From NCBI GenBank assembly GCA_009760855.2, contig WPIO01000047.1, positions 1,659,001 through 1,723,000 of the forward strand: a DNA stretch of 64,000 nt, in the 5' to 3' direction. The translations under genes and the position numbers were made by a program. Numbering within the stretch: the first letter of the stretch is position 1; the number at the start of each line of letters is the position of its first letter. This document shows positions 53,044-64,000 of this stretch, piece after piece. The notes under the pieces were generated by a model. The model was not told where the DNA came from. It did not search any database and was given only the letters and a program-made list of their open reading frames with translations. This DNA comes from Cristatella mucedo. Lineage: Eukaryota; Bryozoa; Phylactolaemata; Cristatellidae.

Positions 53044-53580
53044 ATATATGGGCAAACCAATTGTGACTCAGAAACGGAAAGCTTACCGCTCAAAAATTGG
53101 CCCTGCCAGCATATTTCTAGTTGCATCTGCTCGAAACTCTGGGTGTCTCGTTCCAAAATGACCTTTCACTAAATGACCACATCAGCTCCACAGTCAAGTC
53201 TACCTACTTTCAGCTGCGCATTGCTAAAATTTGGGCTTGTCAATACAGGGATACTACATCCAAATTGGCTCATGCATTTGTGACATCCCCATCTCGACTT
53301 CTGTAACTCACGGCTTGCAAGCCGGATGCGTCCCGAAAGCCGCTTAGGCTGTGAGTGCGCTATGCAAAACTCTCCTGAGTAATACCCACATAGTCTTTAT
53401 GGCTTTGTGGAGTTACAGACGGAGATACATTACCGGCGTGTGCAATCATGCGCTTACAGCTGGTTCAAAACTCTGCAGCCAGGGCTGTCTGTCGTGAGCG
53501 TCGCGGTTGCCACATCCAGCACACCACATCTCGCCTCGACCTGCACGGGCTTTCAATCCACAATTCCGCAATAGGCTCTG
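53041..53580 (+). mobile_element. LINE A fragment interrupted by a LINE B 3' end
   Basis: The plus-strand blocks ATGGGCAAACCAATTGTGAC, GACCACATCAGCTCCACAG, AAATTGGCTCATGCATTTG and ACATCCCCATCTCGACTTC match LINE A at 529-780. The copy breaks at about 53319, where a LINE B terminus (53320-53432) intervenes. It resumes with GGCGTGTGCAATCATGCGC..CAGCTGGTTCAAAACTCTGC, equivalent to 812-850. Confidence 0.8.
53320..53432 (+). mobile_element. LINE B 3' terminus nested in LINE A
   Basis: CCCGAAAGCCGCTTAGGCTG, GTGCGCTATGCAAAACTCTC, CACATAGTCTTTATGGC and TTTGTGGAGTTACAGACGG to GATACATTA form a clean LINE B end inside LINE A sequence. Confidence 0.82.
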
Positions 53581-54560
53581 ACAGCTGCGGATTTGACACC
53601 GCATGCAGAAACCGTGTTCCGGGTTTACCGATCAAATTCCATTGCATAGCGCATGGCTGTTGTAATGCTATAGCCTCCAATAATCTGGGGCAACCACCAT
53701 CCCGACATATTCAAACTTCGATACAGCAGCTGCCATTTCCACAATAAGCGTTGCGAAACCGCGGTTTTAATTCTATATTATAGCAGCGTTCAGGGTTTAC
53801 TAACTAATTTTATGCCGTAACGCATGCGACTTCAACGGCGTGGCCTGCTCTGCATTTTTGAACTGCAATGCAGCTAATGTTTCAAAAATATGCGCAACAA
53901 AACTGCGGCTTTGAATGCCGAATAGTGAAACAGCGTTCCGGGTTTACGTACCAGATTTAATACGATTTCGCCGATGTGCCATAAAACTGCGGCTTTGAAT
54001 GCCTATTATTTATTCGGCGTTTCGGGTTTGCTCACCGAATTTAACACGACTACGCTGACGCGTTAGAATGTTATGCCCTCTTATGGCCGAGCCACAAGCA
54101 ATAGAACGCGCCTGACCACTGTCTTATAATTTTATGGGTTACGCCGGAACGCTTTTGGTTCTATTGCGTGGAATAAAAATCACAGTTGTGCTACGCCTAT
54201 TTTGGGAAAAATGGCTACATCGCTGTTCTTCATGTGTTCAAGTAGGCTAACTGTCCCAGGCCATTGAAGGTCGTAGCATTAGAACGCGCATGCACAATGT
54301 CCCGGGATTTAGCCGATAAACCCGGAGCACTGTTTTATGTACTGTGGAATCAAAACTTTTGTTCCTGAAGGCTTATTGTGGGAGTGTTAGCTGTTTTGAA
54401 GTTTGTAATATGTAGGGAGGCTGGCTGGCCCGAGCCATTTGAGGCCATAGCGTGAATACGCCCACGTGCAATCGCATGACATTTTGAAGGTGAACTCATA
54501 ACTCTGTTTTCTATTATGTGCAATCTAAACCGCGGTTGCGCAACGCTTATTGCGGAAAGA
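53570..54560 (+). repeat. Degenerate tandem array, period about 175 bp
   Basis: Related landmarks recur: GTGGAATAAAAA (54168), GTGGAATCAAAA (54344) and GTGCAATCTAAA (54518), spaced 176 and 174 bases. Between them recur CGCTTATTGCGG-like, CCGGGTTTA-like and GAACGCGC-like blocks. Upstream, ACTGCGGCTTTGAATGCC occurs at about 53900 and 53985, with related motifs near 53577 and 53750. Monomers are strongly diverged, with some indels. It has no coding capacity. It looks like an old satellite fragment. Confidence 0.6.
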
Positions 54561-54589
54561 CTTAGTATTGGACTAGTAAAAGCTAAGGT

Positions 54590-54712
54590 TTCTGGTTTGG
54601 TCTAGCGGTTAAGGTGCTCGCCCCGACCAAGGTCTGACTGAGGTCGTGAAGCGCCTGAATAGAGATTAAGTTCTCTTGGGGCCCTATAGAAATGAATTAT
54701 ATTTTTTTAATC
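54590..54712 (+). mobile_element. SINE2 copy lacking its B-box region
   Basis: The head is TTTGGTCTAGCGGTTAAGG and GTGCTCGCCCCGACCAAGG. It then jumps from GGTCGTG directly to AAGCGCCTGAATAGAGATT..TTCTCTTGGGGCCC. About 25 bases including the B box are deleted relative to the copy at 32545. Confidence 0.78.
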
Positions 54713-54719
54713 AAATCGT

Positions 54720-56091
54720 TCGTTAAGGTCTCTCTTATTGAGGAAGTATGGCTTTCTCTCCTCGGCGCATATGTGAAAATGGAATATGGTAATGCAATAT
54801 CTTCATCGTTGTCTGACTTGCGACATCCTTCTGAGGATGGCTGATCCCTCTCGGGAAGGGTGGAGACGGATGAGCTTTGGGCAGTGCGGTACTAGGGCAA
54901 AGGATGAAGAAACGTGCGGATAGATGATGCGAGAGGCATGCTCTAGCGAGATCGAAGTTTGGAAGAGTCCACCGTGTCGAAGCAGTAGTTGCTTGAATGG
55001 TCAGTCGGTTCCCGCCGAATTCTTGTGACAGTAAACTTCGTAGCTCTTTTTATCCCTTCTATCTAGCGTATCGGGAATGTATAACTTAAAAAAAGGATAT
55101 TTCACAATACCTAATTTTGTTCGAAAATTTAATCTGGAGAGCAGCTTTTTTTTACGAAAACTCCAAGAGTTCTCTCGCGATTTTCGCATACGAAATGAGG
55201 TGCAGAAGGCTTGTCCTGATACCGTACAACTATGCCGAAGTATGTTTTAGTAAGCTGCGAAGGAAATTAATTCTGCTGCTCACATTATTGACGGACGAGG
55301 TGGCCGAACTTATAGCCTAAGGGTTTCGGCTTACGCAGGAGCAGCTCGATGGCGCGGGGACCGGTGCAACAAAAGGAAGCAGCGAGGTAGCTTCGCCACT
55401 GGTTGATCTCGCCGCCAACTGCTCACTAAAGCCAGACAGCCGAGCGGAACTTAATTCGTGAATTCAGCTGCCGCAGGTATCTGGCTGCACTGCGGCGGAG
55501 GAAGCGGGTACGGGAGGACCGCTTCCTCCTCAGTTGCCGCACCAGCCGAAGAGCGCAAGAGCAAACAAAGTAACTGCCCAGCGCCGCAGCCTGAGGTGAA
55601 GGAGTGGCAGCAGGTGGCGGCGCCCTGCGACGAGGCGATAGGGCTTGCGATAAGGCGATAGAGGCCCCTGACGAGGCATAGCGGTCAGCGCCAATCAATT
55701 CCGCCTCTGCAGCCGATTTTGTGGCCACCAGTCTGGACTAGTATACAATCGATGCAGGCTAGTTTTATTTAAAAATATAAATCTTAGGGCTATTTACGAA
55801 GACTCTATTGTTATTATTTCCTTAGATAGGCGTGTTGGTGTTTGCTACGTATCGCCGCTGCTATGACGACCGGCAGGGCGCCTCTGGGAGGGAAGTCCTG
55901 CGGCCATAAACCAGTCATGCGCGGAGCCCGTGTCGGCGACCGGTCCTAGTCACGTGACCTCGGCCATTTTCATCCCGTCGGTCGGTTTGCCGACGGCTCG
56001 CGGAGTGCGAGGCTACGTGGAGTAAGAGCTGCCGCATTGGTTGGCTGTTTGCGGCCGTCGAATTGAATGGTAGTGCACGCTCGTGTTTTAA
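54720..56091. other. Intergenic; upstream region of SLC25A3
   Basis: No gene is supported. From about 55340 the sequence becomes GC/CpG-richer up to the SLC25A3 start, compatible with a promoter. Confidence 0.4.
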
Positions 56092-59000
56092 ATGTTTTTT
56101 AGAATGTATAGAGGTCTGATCGATTCTCTGAGAGGAGCCCACAAGCCGGACTCGCAGCCGGTCGTCGGGCAGAAAACCGAAGCCGGTTTGGTCGTGAATC
56201 CCAACCGGACGATTGCGGCAGGTTGGTTCCACTTTTGTTTCTCCCGGCATCGTCCGGGGTCTCTCGCGCAGCAGAAGCGCAGGCTCGGGGCCATGCTTGA
56301 GTCCAGTGCTTTTCTCGCCCCAACTGGCACTGGCTGGTTGGTTCAAGCTGATACAGCGTGCCTAGCCGTGCCGTGCCTTTTAACAGCCAGCGAGGCGTAT
56401 GTACAGGCCACCAGCTAGATGGACGCTTCCGTTGGCTTGCCTTTTCACTAGGCGTGAGTCGATGGCGATCGCACTTCCCGATGAAAGCTGACCGGGCTTC
56501 TTGGCTGTGAAATTAGGCCGTCCCCCTCTCACTCTCAATTAGATCGATGTAGGTGCACGGGCGCCGCTATTACTGTAAGGCAAAGCCTATCTACATCCGT
56601 GCCCGGCTGTGCAGATCGATGCACCAAGCGACGAACCGAGTACCTCGGTTGAAATACTGACGCTGTGGGGCGAGATCGCTCGCGAGCTTACGGCTCGAGA
56701 CTGGGGGCCATCGTTGCACTAGCGTTTGGGCTGGCGCCACTGACTCCTCAATTATTGCTTGACAGAGTTGGCCTAGGTCCTGCTTCAATCAGCTGCCCGT
56801 TAAAGACGCACGTGCACGGGTACGGGAGTTTTATATGAACTCGGCAAGAGTTGGTGCCAGCTGTAGTCGCATAATTTTGTAGGACGTGTGTGCACACGCA
56901 TGTGTGTTTGCGCACGCATGTGTGCGTGCGGATGCAATAAAGCAAGCCTCTATCTAATTGTACATTACTTCACTGTAATGTAAGATGCTTACCTTTAACG
57001 ACCAAGGTCGTTTGCTTGAGCCCTGTGCTATACAAAACTCTCCTGCGTAACACCCACATAGTCTCCATGACTTTGTGGAGTTACAGATAGAGATACATTA
57101 CATTACTATGCAAATGACGTGTGTCAGAAAGGAAACTGAATCGTAATTTTAATTGTGGTAATGCTTGTATAGTCTACTAAGAAAACTAGATCTCGTTATA
57201 TCCACTTAGCTATGTTGCCAGAAAACATTAGCTGATTAGGTATCACAACAAAGTGCACAATTTCTGCTCTTTTTAGCACATGAATGGACCAAAGATGCAG
57301 CTTTTTTATCGTAATGATATGTCGGTTCAGCTGCCTAAGAGAACGAGGTCTTTCTAGGCACATAACGTGTGCTGGAAATTTGGTGCACTCCAGCCTAACA
57401 TGGCTGCGTGCGGCCAGTGTGTGATGGGGTTGCATGGGTTTTTAGCAGTCACTTGAACCAGTGATGTCCCTCCATGTAGTGGTGCGTTTGATTGGATCGT
57501 GTTGAGCGCTTTGCTAAAGCCACTTGCTAGCAATCTGAATGTCGGTAACTTCTTTTGTAGCCGCTGCTGCCGATGCATACAGCTGCGAGTTTGGATCGTC
57601 TACCTACTATGCCTACTGCGGCCTCGGCGGTATTCTCAGTTGTGGCCTGACACACACGGCCGTCGTACCTCTTGACATAGTCAAATGCCGGCTCCAGGTG
57701 GACAGTGCCAAGTACAAGAACCTCGGCACGGGCTTTCGCATTTCTGTCCAAGAGGAAGGAATCAGGGGTCTTGCCAAAGGCTGGGCTCCCACACTCATCG
57801 GCTACTCAGCCCAGGGGCTGTGCAAGTTTGGTTTCTACGAGATGTTCAAGATTGTTTATGGCAACGCGATTGGAGAGGTGAGGCTTGCTCTCCTAGCGAA
57901 GCAGCTGCTAGCGGTTGCCGCGCAGCAGAAGCTTTCCTTACAGCTGTTTGCCCACATTGAAATGGCCGCCGCTGCAGTGGCCATCCGCTCCTGGCCGAGC
58001 GTGTGAGTGACGTTTGGCCGACAGGACTGACCCATGCGTCGATGTCCCGGTTTTGTGTGTGTAGTTTGTGTGGCCTTGCGTTCTTTGCTCGGTCGCCGAG
58101 AGGCAGCCAAGCTCATCAAGCGTTAGCCCGCGCCCGAGCCGGTACTGTTGTGCGATGCCGGTGAAGTAATCCCTTCGACTAGTGTCGACCTTTGCGCAAA
58201 AAAAGTGGTTGCAGCGCAAACGTTTCGAACTCGCTGCCGGTTGAACATCCTACGCTGAACGTCAAGACTGATTGCGTTCTTCGTCGCCGCGTTTAAGGAA
58301 AATGCTTACCTGTGGAGGACGTCCCTCTATCTCGCTGCCAGTGCGTCGGCCGAGTTCTTTGCTGACATCGCTTTGTGTCCCATGGAGGCGGTGAAGGTCA
58401 GGATGCAGACCAAGCCTGGATGGGCAAGCACCCTGAGACAGGGCTTCCCGATCATTCTTCGCGAAGAAGGCATCGGCGGGTACGCTCTCGGCTCACTCAC
58501 AGCTCGTCTGATGATTGCGCCTATTTGAATATTGATGTCGTTCATCATTGTACATACAATGGTGGTTTATGTAATGTCATTTAATGTATCTCCGTCAGTG
58601 ACCACAAATTCACCGACTATGTGGGTGTTACACAGGTGGGTTTTGTATAGATCACACTCAAAGCCTAAGCTCCAATCGGTACTTATTCGGTAGCCAACAG
58701 ACCATGTAGCTCAACAAAGAGAAAGTGAGAGGCACGGCTGCATCATGAGAGCAGTTGACATAGCGATTAGCATGGAAGTAGCTGTTTGTTGGGTAAGTTA
58801 GCTGGGGGTAGGGTAGTAAGTTTTTTAGTTTGTTTTTGCCAACGACTCTTGCTGGTAATTACACGCCTTGTATCATCTGCCCAGTATTGCATTACGTGCA
58901 TGAAATTGCCCGTGCTTGAGTAATTTAATGTACCTCTGTGTGTAACTCTCACGAAGACTATATGGTGTTATGCAGGAGAGTTTTGTATAGCGCACTCAAA

Positions 59001-60353
59001 ACCTAAGCGGCTTTCGGTAGGCACACGCTAGCCAACAGACTTCATTCGTTTCAGCAAATGTAAAGTGACTAGAAGGAGATGAGCTCTCTGAGGGCGCTTT
59101 ATCAAGTTATTATTATTATTATTATTATTACTATTATGTCGCACTAAGAGAAATTGAGGTGCATAGCTGAGTGAGGAGAGCAGTAACTATAGTGCTTGTG
59201 TGAAAGAGGTGCCACGACTACCTCAGCGTCCAAATTGAATTATTTCACTGGCATGCTTGCTTTCGTATTGGTTCGTGTTCGAGCTGTGGCTAGGACGTTG
59301 CCAGCAATGCATGCATCCGCTGCCTGTTGTCGTAGAGGGGGCGGCAGGTGCTAACAAGCCACCATCGGTCACTCCTTCCGCCGTGGAATGAATAGTCGGA
59401 CTGCTGAGTCGCTCGCTTCCGCTCGCCCTCACCGACCACGAGGTGCGCAGTGTCGGGCTGCCAATGCATCCGAGCAGGGCGCCACCTTCCGTGGCGCCCT
59501 GCCATGACTGGTTGTGTCGTGCAATGTCAAGGCTTGGTCTCCTCTCTGGTTTGTTGCTTTCTGGTCGTGCCGCATCCCACCTTGTGCATCCGTCAGTGAG
59601 CCGCTTCAGCTGCAGCCAGCGTATTGCGCGCGGCCTCACCTCACCGTTCGCGCCTCCGCGTCCAGCTTCTACAAGGGTCTCGTCCCGCTCTGGGGCCGCC
59701 AGATCCCGTACACGATGATGAAGTTTGCCTGCTTCGAGCGCACGGTCGAAGTCCTTTACAAGTACGTGGTGCCGAAGCCGAGGAGCGAATGCAGCAAGCC
59801 CGAGCAGCTCGTCGTGACCTTCGCTGCCGGTGAGTGCTTGCGTGCGCGTCGGTGCTCGCGCGCGGCCTGCTTGTTGCTGTGCAGGCCTGTTGCTGTGCAG
59901 GCCGCCAGTTTCGCTCGATTCAAGTTTTGCGCCAAGTGACCTGCACGCACGCCTGCCTGTCATGTCGACAGGCTACATCGCTGGAGTCTTCTGCGCCATC
60001 GTGTCACATCCCGCCGACACGATTGTGTCCAAGCTGAACCAAGACAAGGGCAGCACTTTCTCGGAACAGGCTAAGAAGCTCGGCTGGGCCGGTATGTCAC
60101 GTGCCCCTCCCCCCAACTACAGCAGCCCCCTCCCCTACAAGCTGCTGCCGTCGGACGTTCTCCTAGTGACCGGTGTGCCTGCTGCTTGTTTGTAGGTATG
60201 TGGAAGGGCTTGACGACCCGTATCATCATGGTGGGAACGCTGACGGCGCTGCAGTGGTTCATCTACGACTCGGTCAAGGTCGTTTTCCGTCTTCCTCGCC
60301 CGCCTCCGCCCGAGATGCCGGCAAGCCTGAAGGCCAAACTGGGCGTGCAGTAG
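56092..60353 (+). CDS. SLC25A3: Mitochondrial phosphate carrier protein
   Basis: This is an inner-membrane carrier importing phosphate into the mitochondrial matrix with protons, for ATP synthesis. Six exons: 56092-56221, 57561-57877, 58298-58479, 59666-59829, 59972-60091 and 60196-60353 (stop TAG). They give 356 residues, all in phase with GT-AG introns; human forms have about 361. Three mitochondrial-carrier repeats are seen. The signature PLDIVK lies at about residue 80 and PMEAVK at about 177. The third, PADTIV at about 278, lacks the final basic residue, as in known phosphate carriers. Family-specific blocks are YSCEFGS, LAKGWAPTLIGYSAQGLCKF, RQIPYTMMKFACFERTVE and LTALQWFIYDSVKV. Exon 1 is the least certain: it was chosen because its ATG frame ends NPNRTIAA in phase with exon 2 (..AAADAYSCEFG), like the vertebrate LAAAAVEEYSCEFG junction. 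Introns contain LINE fragments. Confidence 0.94.
57030..57106 (+). mobile_element. LINE B 3' terminus in SLC25A3 intron 1
   Basis: CTATACAAAACTCTCCTGCG, ACACCCACATAGTCTCC, GACTTTGTGGAGTTACAG and GATACATTACATTAC form a short, well-preserved LINE B end showing the ATTAC-type terminal repeat. Confidence 0.85.
57160..57370 (-). mobile_element. LINE A/SINE2-type tail scraps
   Basis: Two worn tail motifs (GTCTACTAAGAAAACTAGATC; GCTGCCTAAGAGAACGAGGTC with TTTCTAGGCACATAACG) resemble the reversed LINE A hairpin. They are too short to assign to LINE or SINE. Confidence 0.5.
58580..58786 (-). mobile_element. LINE B 3' end in an SLC25A3 intron
   Basis: In minus sense it begins TTTAATGTATCTCCGTCAG and goes on to GTATAGATCACACTCAAAGCC, CAACAGACCATG and AACAAAGAGAAAGTGAG. 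Confidence 0.8.
58915..59200 (-). mobile_element. LINE B 3' end split by a LINE A tail
   Basis: TTTAATGTACCTCTGTGTG, GTATAGCGCACTCAAAACC and GCCAACAGACTTCATTC run to 59044. After the LINE A tail (59045-59132), AAGAGAAATTGAGG and GCATAGCTGAGTGAGGAG resume the LINE B order. Confidence 0.78.
59045..59132 (+). mobile_element. LINE A tail inserted in LINE B
   Basis: GCAAATGTAAAGTGACTAG, GAGCTCTCTGAGGGCGC, TTATCAAG and about nine ATT units. It represents only the last 90 bases of LINE A. Confidence 0.85.
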
Positions 60354-61435
60354 TAGTCTTACTCTCGTCACTGCTCGTAACTGACCTTATGCAGCTCTGC
60401 ACATTAGGTTTCGTCTTGCTGAAATTACCAGATTCCACTTTTGTGAGTGGGTGGCATTGTCTGCTGTATTATGCAAATAAGATTAAGGCAAAATTAGAAG
60501 GCAGAAATACTGCTACCGTGCACTGAACGAGTTATTTTGACAGCAATGCCTGGTCTATTTATTCAATAGCAAATACAGGAGCTTAACCATGATCGCGCAG
60601 TTTGCTTCACAGTTGAGATGCTACTTGTGCCCCTGCAATTTATTAATTCAGTGTGTAGCACGGCTGATAGACCCGGTGAATAGTGTGCCAAGATCTAACA
60701 GCAGGATAGGGAGCTTTAATAGCATTTCTGAAGGACATTGAGCTGTAACGTCCTCCTTTCTAACAACCCACTCATAACAAATCTTTTGCACCGCGTTATT
60801 ATGTATTGAAGTTCTAAGAACAGCTACAAACCCCTTTCCGGCTCGGCTCTTCTGTAACTAAGAACTCGGGTCTAGCTGAATGAACGGTTTAGCGTTTCGA
60901 TTGGGTAATGCGCATTTCTACCGATAGCTTAACGGCCGAAAGCTACAGCCATCTCCGAAGCTGGCTACTAGGGCATCAACATAAGCATATAAATACATAA
61001 ATATAAATTACATATACATTAGCTAATTGCTGCCCTTCCTTTTGGGCAGTACCTATTGCTTATGAGTGTACGATCTTGGGATCGAACTGCAATAGATGCG
61101 ATTTCCGTGACTGTTCACGGCTCTAGCACCCAACAGCCTGCATGTGCAACACTAGTAATTGCTGTGTGCCGATATGCCAGCGCCAGGGTCCACCTCATCC
61201 TTTACTATTTGACTGCCTTACAAATTATGCTTGTCATGCAAATTGCTCCTTAGTAAGAAGTCGACACCAACGTTTTTCTAAAGAGATAAGCTCCCCGAGC
61301 ATATTGGCTATCCGTAAAGCAATCGTCAGGCACAATCTAGGATTTCAGTTAAATCTGGTTGACATACAGCTGTAGCTGTGCTTGAATTTATTCTCGCCCT
61401 CCAGTATGCCCGACCCAACAAAATTCTGTAACATT
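60354..61435. other. Region downstream of SLC25A3, no supported gene
   Basis: AT-rich. It presumably starts with the SLC25A3 3' UTR (an AATAAG hexamer lies near 60476, but no clear AATAAA was noticed). No repeats or ORFs with recognisable domains. Confidence 0.45.
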
Positions 61436-61439
61436 CACT

Positions 61440-61580
61440 CATGTGATGTCCATGTCACGTGTCTTCGTCTGTAACTTCACAGATACTAAGTAGGTGTTGT
61501 ATACAGGATTTTCTATAGCGCCCTCAAAGCTTAAGTTGCTTTGAATCAGAATGCCTAAGGCAAAGGCCATCTCACGGGAT
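61440..61580 (-). mobile_element. LINE B 3' end, diverged
   Basis: GTCTTCGTCTGTAACTTCAC, AAGTAGGTGTTGTATACAGG and TTTTCTATAGCGCCCTCAAAG match the reversed LINE B terminus; the copy decays after about 61560. Confidence 0.7.
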
Positions 61581-61589
61581 AAAGAACTA

Positions 61590-63490
61590 CTTATTGAATA
61601 GATAGAAGACCCGTCGTGCAAAAGCACAGCCTCAAGACTCAGTTTCGAAGAGTCTACAAATCTTTTTATTGTTAATGTGGCACAATATCGTAACAGAATA
61701 CCAGATTACTTTCCTCTGAAGACTTCAAGTGCTGGTGGCGCTTTCAATATAAAGTAATTGTGACATCTAAGATTCGACTGACATCTTCGAGAAGATTCCA
61801 TCGTCGGAGTCTAGATCATGGCAACTCTTGCCTTGTTCTTTGATTAGTCTAACTCACGAACACGGGCATTTAGTTCTTCCTGTGCTATTCTGTGGGTTAG
61901 ATGATGCACCACAATGGAAAGTTTGCTGACGTACCGGAAGAACAGGTCGGCCCACCCTTGTCCTCACCAGATTAATCAAGAGAATATTCCGCTGAAGGTT
62001 CTAGAATAGGAAGTCCCTTTCCACGTGGAACTGGTCTAAGTGCAGACATAACGTTTGGGTAGGGACTATTCTCGGCTTCTTGCCTATTCGTATTTTGTTA
62101 TTTCGCCGGAAAAGGAACCAAGCATAAGTTAGAGTGATTGATGTGGTTGGTTGCTTGGCTCTCTTTATACTACGGGGACTGAAACGGCATTAACGTTCTT
62201 TTGCCATTCAACCACTAAAAACTGTTTGTGTAGCCTAGGCTTATTTAAGATGCTGCTTCTACTGGATAAATTTAAAAATAACACGTAGCATCCTTCGAGA
62301 ACCCTTTCTAGGCGCTTTACAGTTGCTGCTAAGGATAAACGATCGAATGCACTGGTAGCTTTCTGATCGTATTCGTGTTCAGTACACTAGATCGTACAGA
62401 TTTGGGCCTAAAGTCAGTACGCACAATGCGGAAAATTTGGAATACCTTAATACTACGCAATGCAAAATCGAAGTAAACCGTTATCCTTATATATACAACC
62501 CGTAAATACTATACCAGGGTAGAATAAAAATTAGTGCTTTATTAAACGTAAATATAAAAAATAGGCTGGCAACCATGCTGAACGGCCTGCTAATAGCAGA
62601 ACCTGATAGGATCACAACACACACGTGCATAGGCAGCAGTCGTTGGTTGTATATTTTGGAGATCAGTTCGCCAGGGTTACAACTGCCGCCTAGAAATTGT
62701 GGCTTATCTTGGTTTTTCGTGCCACCGGATTTTTGGGCGATGCGATTCCTCAAATTCTTATATGTTTAATGCTGTAGAGACACTACGGTCCTTTCATCGA
62801 GGCTGCTATTACAACAACGAAAGTAGTCTTTTTGTAGCCTCTCGAGTTGAAGTTCAAAGTAGAACCAATTACTGAATGTCATGATCCACCATCACCTAAA
62901 AATAATGAACCACGGTGAACGCTTTCCAGAGTGAGTGCTTCATTATTGCCTGAAGCACTAAAGTGCTCAGAGCAAGGATGAGAAGAATTTTAATCACCAG
63001 CATCCACAATTAAGTGATGCTTCGATATTAGCATGACAAATCATCATAGCAAATGACAGGGTCTACAAAAGCTGAAGGCTAATTGCTCACTTGAAAGATG
63101 CCTGATGTGCCAGAGCATTAGTGATGTTCAAAAGCTGTCATGTTGCATTCCGCTGACAACCAGATCTATATCTCACTACCTCAGAAGAGTCGAACTGAAA
63201 CGAGCCACAACAAAGTAATAATTATATTAGATATTTTAGAACTGACCTTATGAGAGCTGCATTGCCACAGCAACGTCACAACACAAACTTAGCTGAAACG
63301 TTGTGTACCAACTGTAAGCTCCTTATTGCACTTACATTCACTGCTAATATCAACAGGTAGGCAGACAAAAGTTGGCAGAGGCAGGAAGCAAAACTTGGCG
63401 CCATCTTACCTTATTTGGAGTGGAAATAGTCATGCAAGTAATGTTTAGCTAAGACACGCAGCTTGTAGCGTTCGACTTCACTAAAAAGCT
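61590..63490. other. Intergenic, no supported gene
   Basis: A reversed LINE A-type tail scrap (GAGAACCCTTTCTAGGCGC) is visible at about 62300. Otherwise nothing is recognised. ORFs of 60-90 codons show no conserved motif. Confidence 0.45.
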
Positions 63491-63495
63491 GCAGT

Positions 63496-64000
63496 CATGC
63501 AGATCCGAACATGAACGTGGATAGATACGGCATCGGTTGCTACTGCAAGTGCCTTCAATGAAATTTGGATACAACGTTACTGTTGCAACAGAGGATAAAC
63601 GCTGCAACAGTAACTGTTGCCTGCTGCCTTCAGTTCTCCAAGGTAGGCAAGTCACTGACAATTGTCTCGCCAAAACAAATCTCATCACTACGGCAATCGT
63701 GGCGACATTGATTACCTCGTGCTCCGCTAGTGCTTACCTGCTTGATATTAATTCTTGGCACAGAACATCTAGTGCCATGCTTATGCTTCACGGAATAATC
63801 GTTCGGTAGCATGCAGATCCGAACATTAACGTGGATAGATACGGCATCGGTTCCTACTGCGTGCCTTCAATGAAATTTGGATACAACATTACTGTTGCAA
63901 CAAAGGAAAAACGCTGCAACACCAACTGCTGCATGCTGCCTTCAGTTCTCCAAGGTAGGCAAGTCACTGACAATTGTCTCGCCAAATCAAATCTCATCAC
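63496..64000 (+). repeat. 314-bp tandem duplication running off the window
   Basis: CATGCAGATCCGAAC recurs at 63496 and 63810. The following roughly 190 bases of the second unit match the first with few changes (shared GGATAGATACGGCATCGG, ATGAAATTTGGATACAAC, CTTCAGTTCTCCAAGGTAGG). The second unit is cut by the window edge, so copy number is unknown. Confidence 0.88.

Noticed and set aside
59223..59963. A 246-codon minus ORF, the longest in the window
   Set aside because: It covers an SLC25A3 exon in antisense (59666-59829) and GC-rich intron sequence; no domain is recognisable, and the plus-strand exon is clearly conserved.

Overview
The window reads as nuclear DNA of an invertebrate metazoan. 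It holds spliced genes with GT-AG introns, a p300/CBP-associated-factor type acetyltransferase that keeps its N-terminal PCAF homology domain, and dense CR1/L2-like LINE debris with tRNA-derived SINEs. The species cannot be named from sequence alone. All splice models were built by eye from conserved protein blocks; each junction was checked for splice dinucleotides and reading phase.

Genes in order: (1) PDHB, mitochondrial pyruvate dehydrogenase E1 beta, plus strand, nine exons from 11297 to 19984. The mature enzyme is complete, but the exon(s) carrying the start and targeting peptide were not found. (2) A small ankyrin-repeat protein of unknown role, plus strand, 23137-27392, modelled as six exons and 216 residues, one exon being a 31-base microexon. 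(3) KAT2 (GCN5/PCAF histone acetyltransferase), minus strand, 49889 down to 28186, sixteen exons, 803 residues, in frame throughout, with one probable GC-AG intron. It converges on the ankyrin gene with about 0.8 kb between the two stops. (4) SLC25A3, mitochondrial phosphate carrier, plus strand, 56092-60353, six exons, 356 residues. PDHB and SLC25A3 both serve mitochondrial energy metabolism and KAT2 uses acetyl-CoA, but nothing here shows that the genes are functionally linked; they look like ordinary neighbours.

Most of the rest is transposon-derived. Two LINE families, called A and B here, occur in many 5'-truncated copies, often nested in one another. LINE A ends in a GCGCC/GGCGC hairpin followed by (ATT)n. 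LINE B ends near a GGAGTTAC...GATACATTAC motif. Two tRNA-derived SINE families are present. SINE2 carries the LINE A terminal hairpin, so it probably uses the LINE A reverse transcriptase. SINE1 has a different tail. A young, gag-only LTR element (50456-52580, near-identical 275-bp LTRs) lies upstream of KAT2. Other items are a foldback/MITE-like element at about 1911-2489, a twin-primed LINE B at 9596-10720, a degenerate array of about 175-bp units at 53570-54560, and a 314-bp tandem duplication that runs off the right edge.

Left-over stretches (about 3.1-7.3, 7.8-9.5, 22.2-23.1, 42.0-42.8, 54.7-56.1 and 60.4-63.5 kb) hold no gene that could be supported. No ribosomal RNA, CRISPR or functional tRNA gene was seen.
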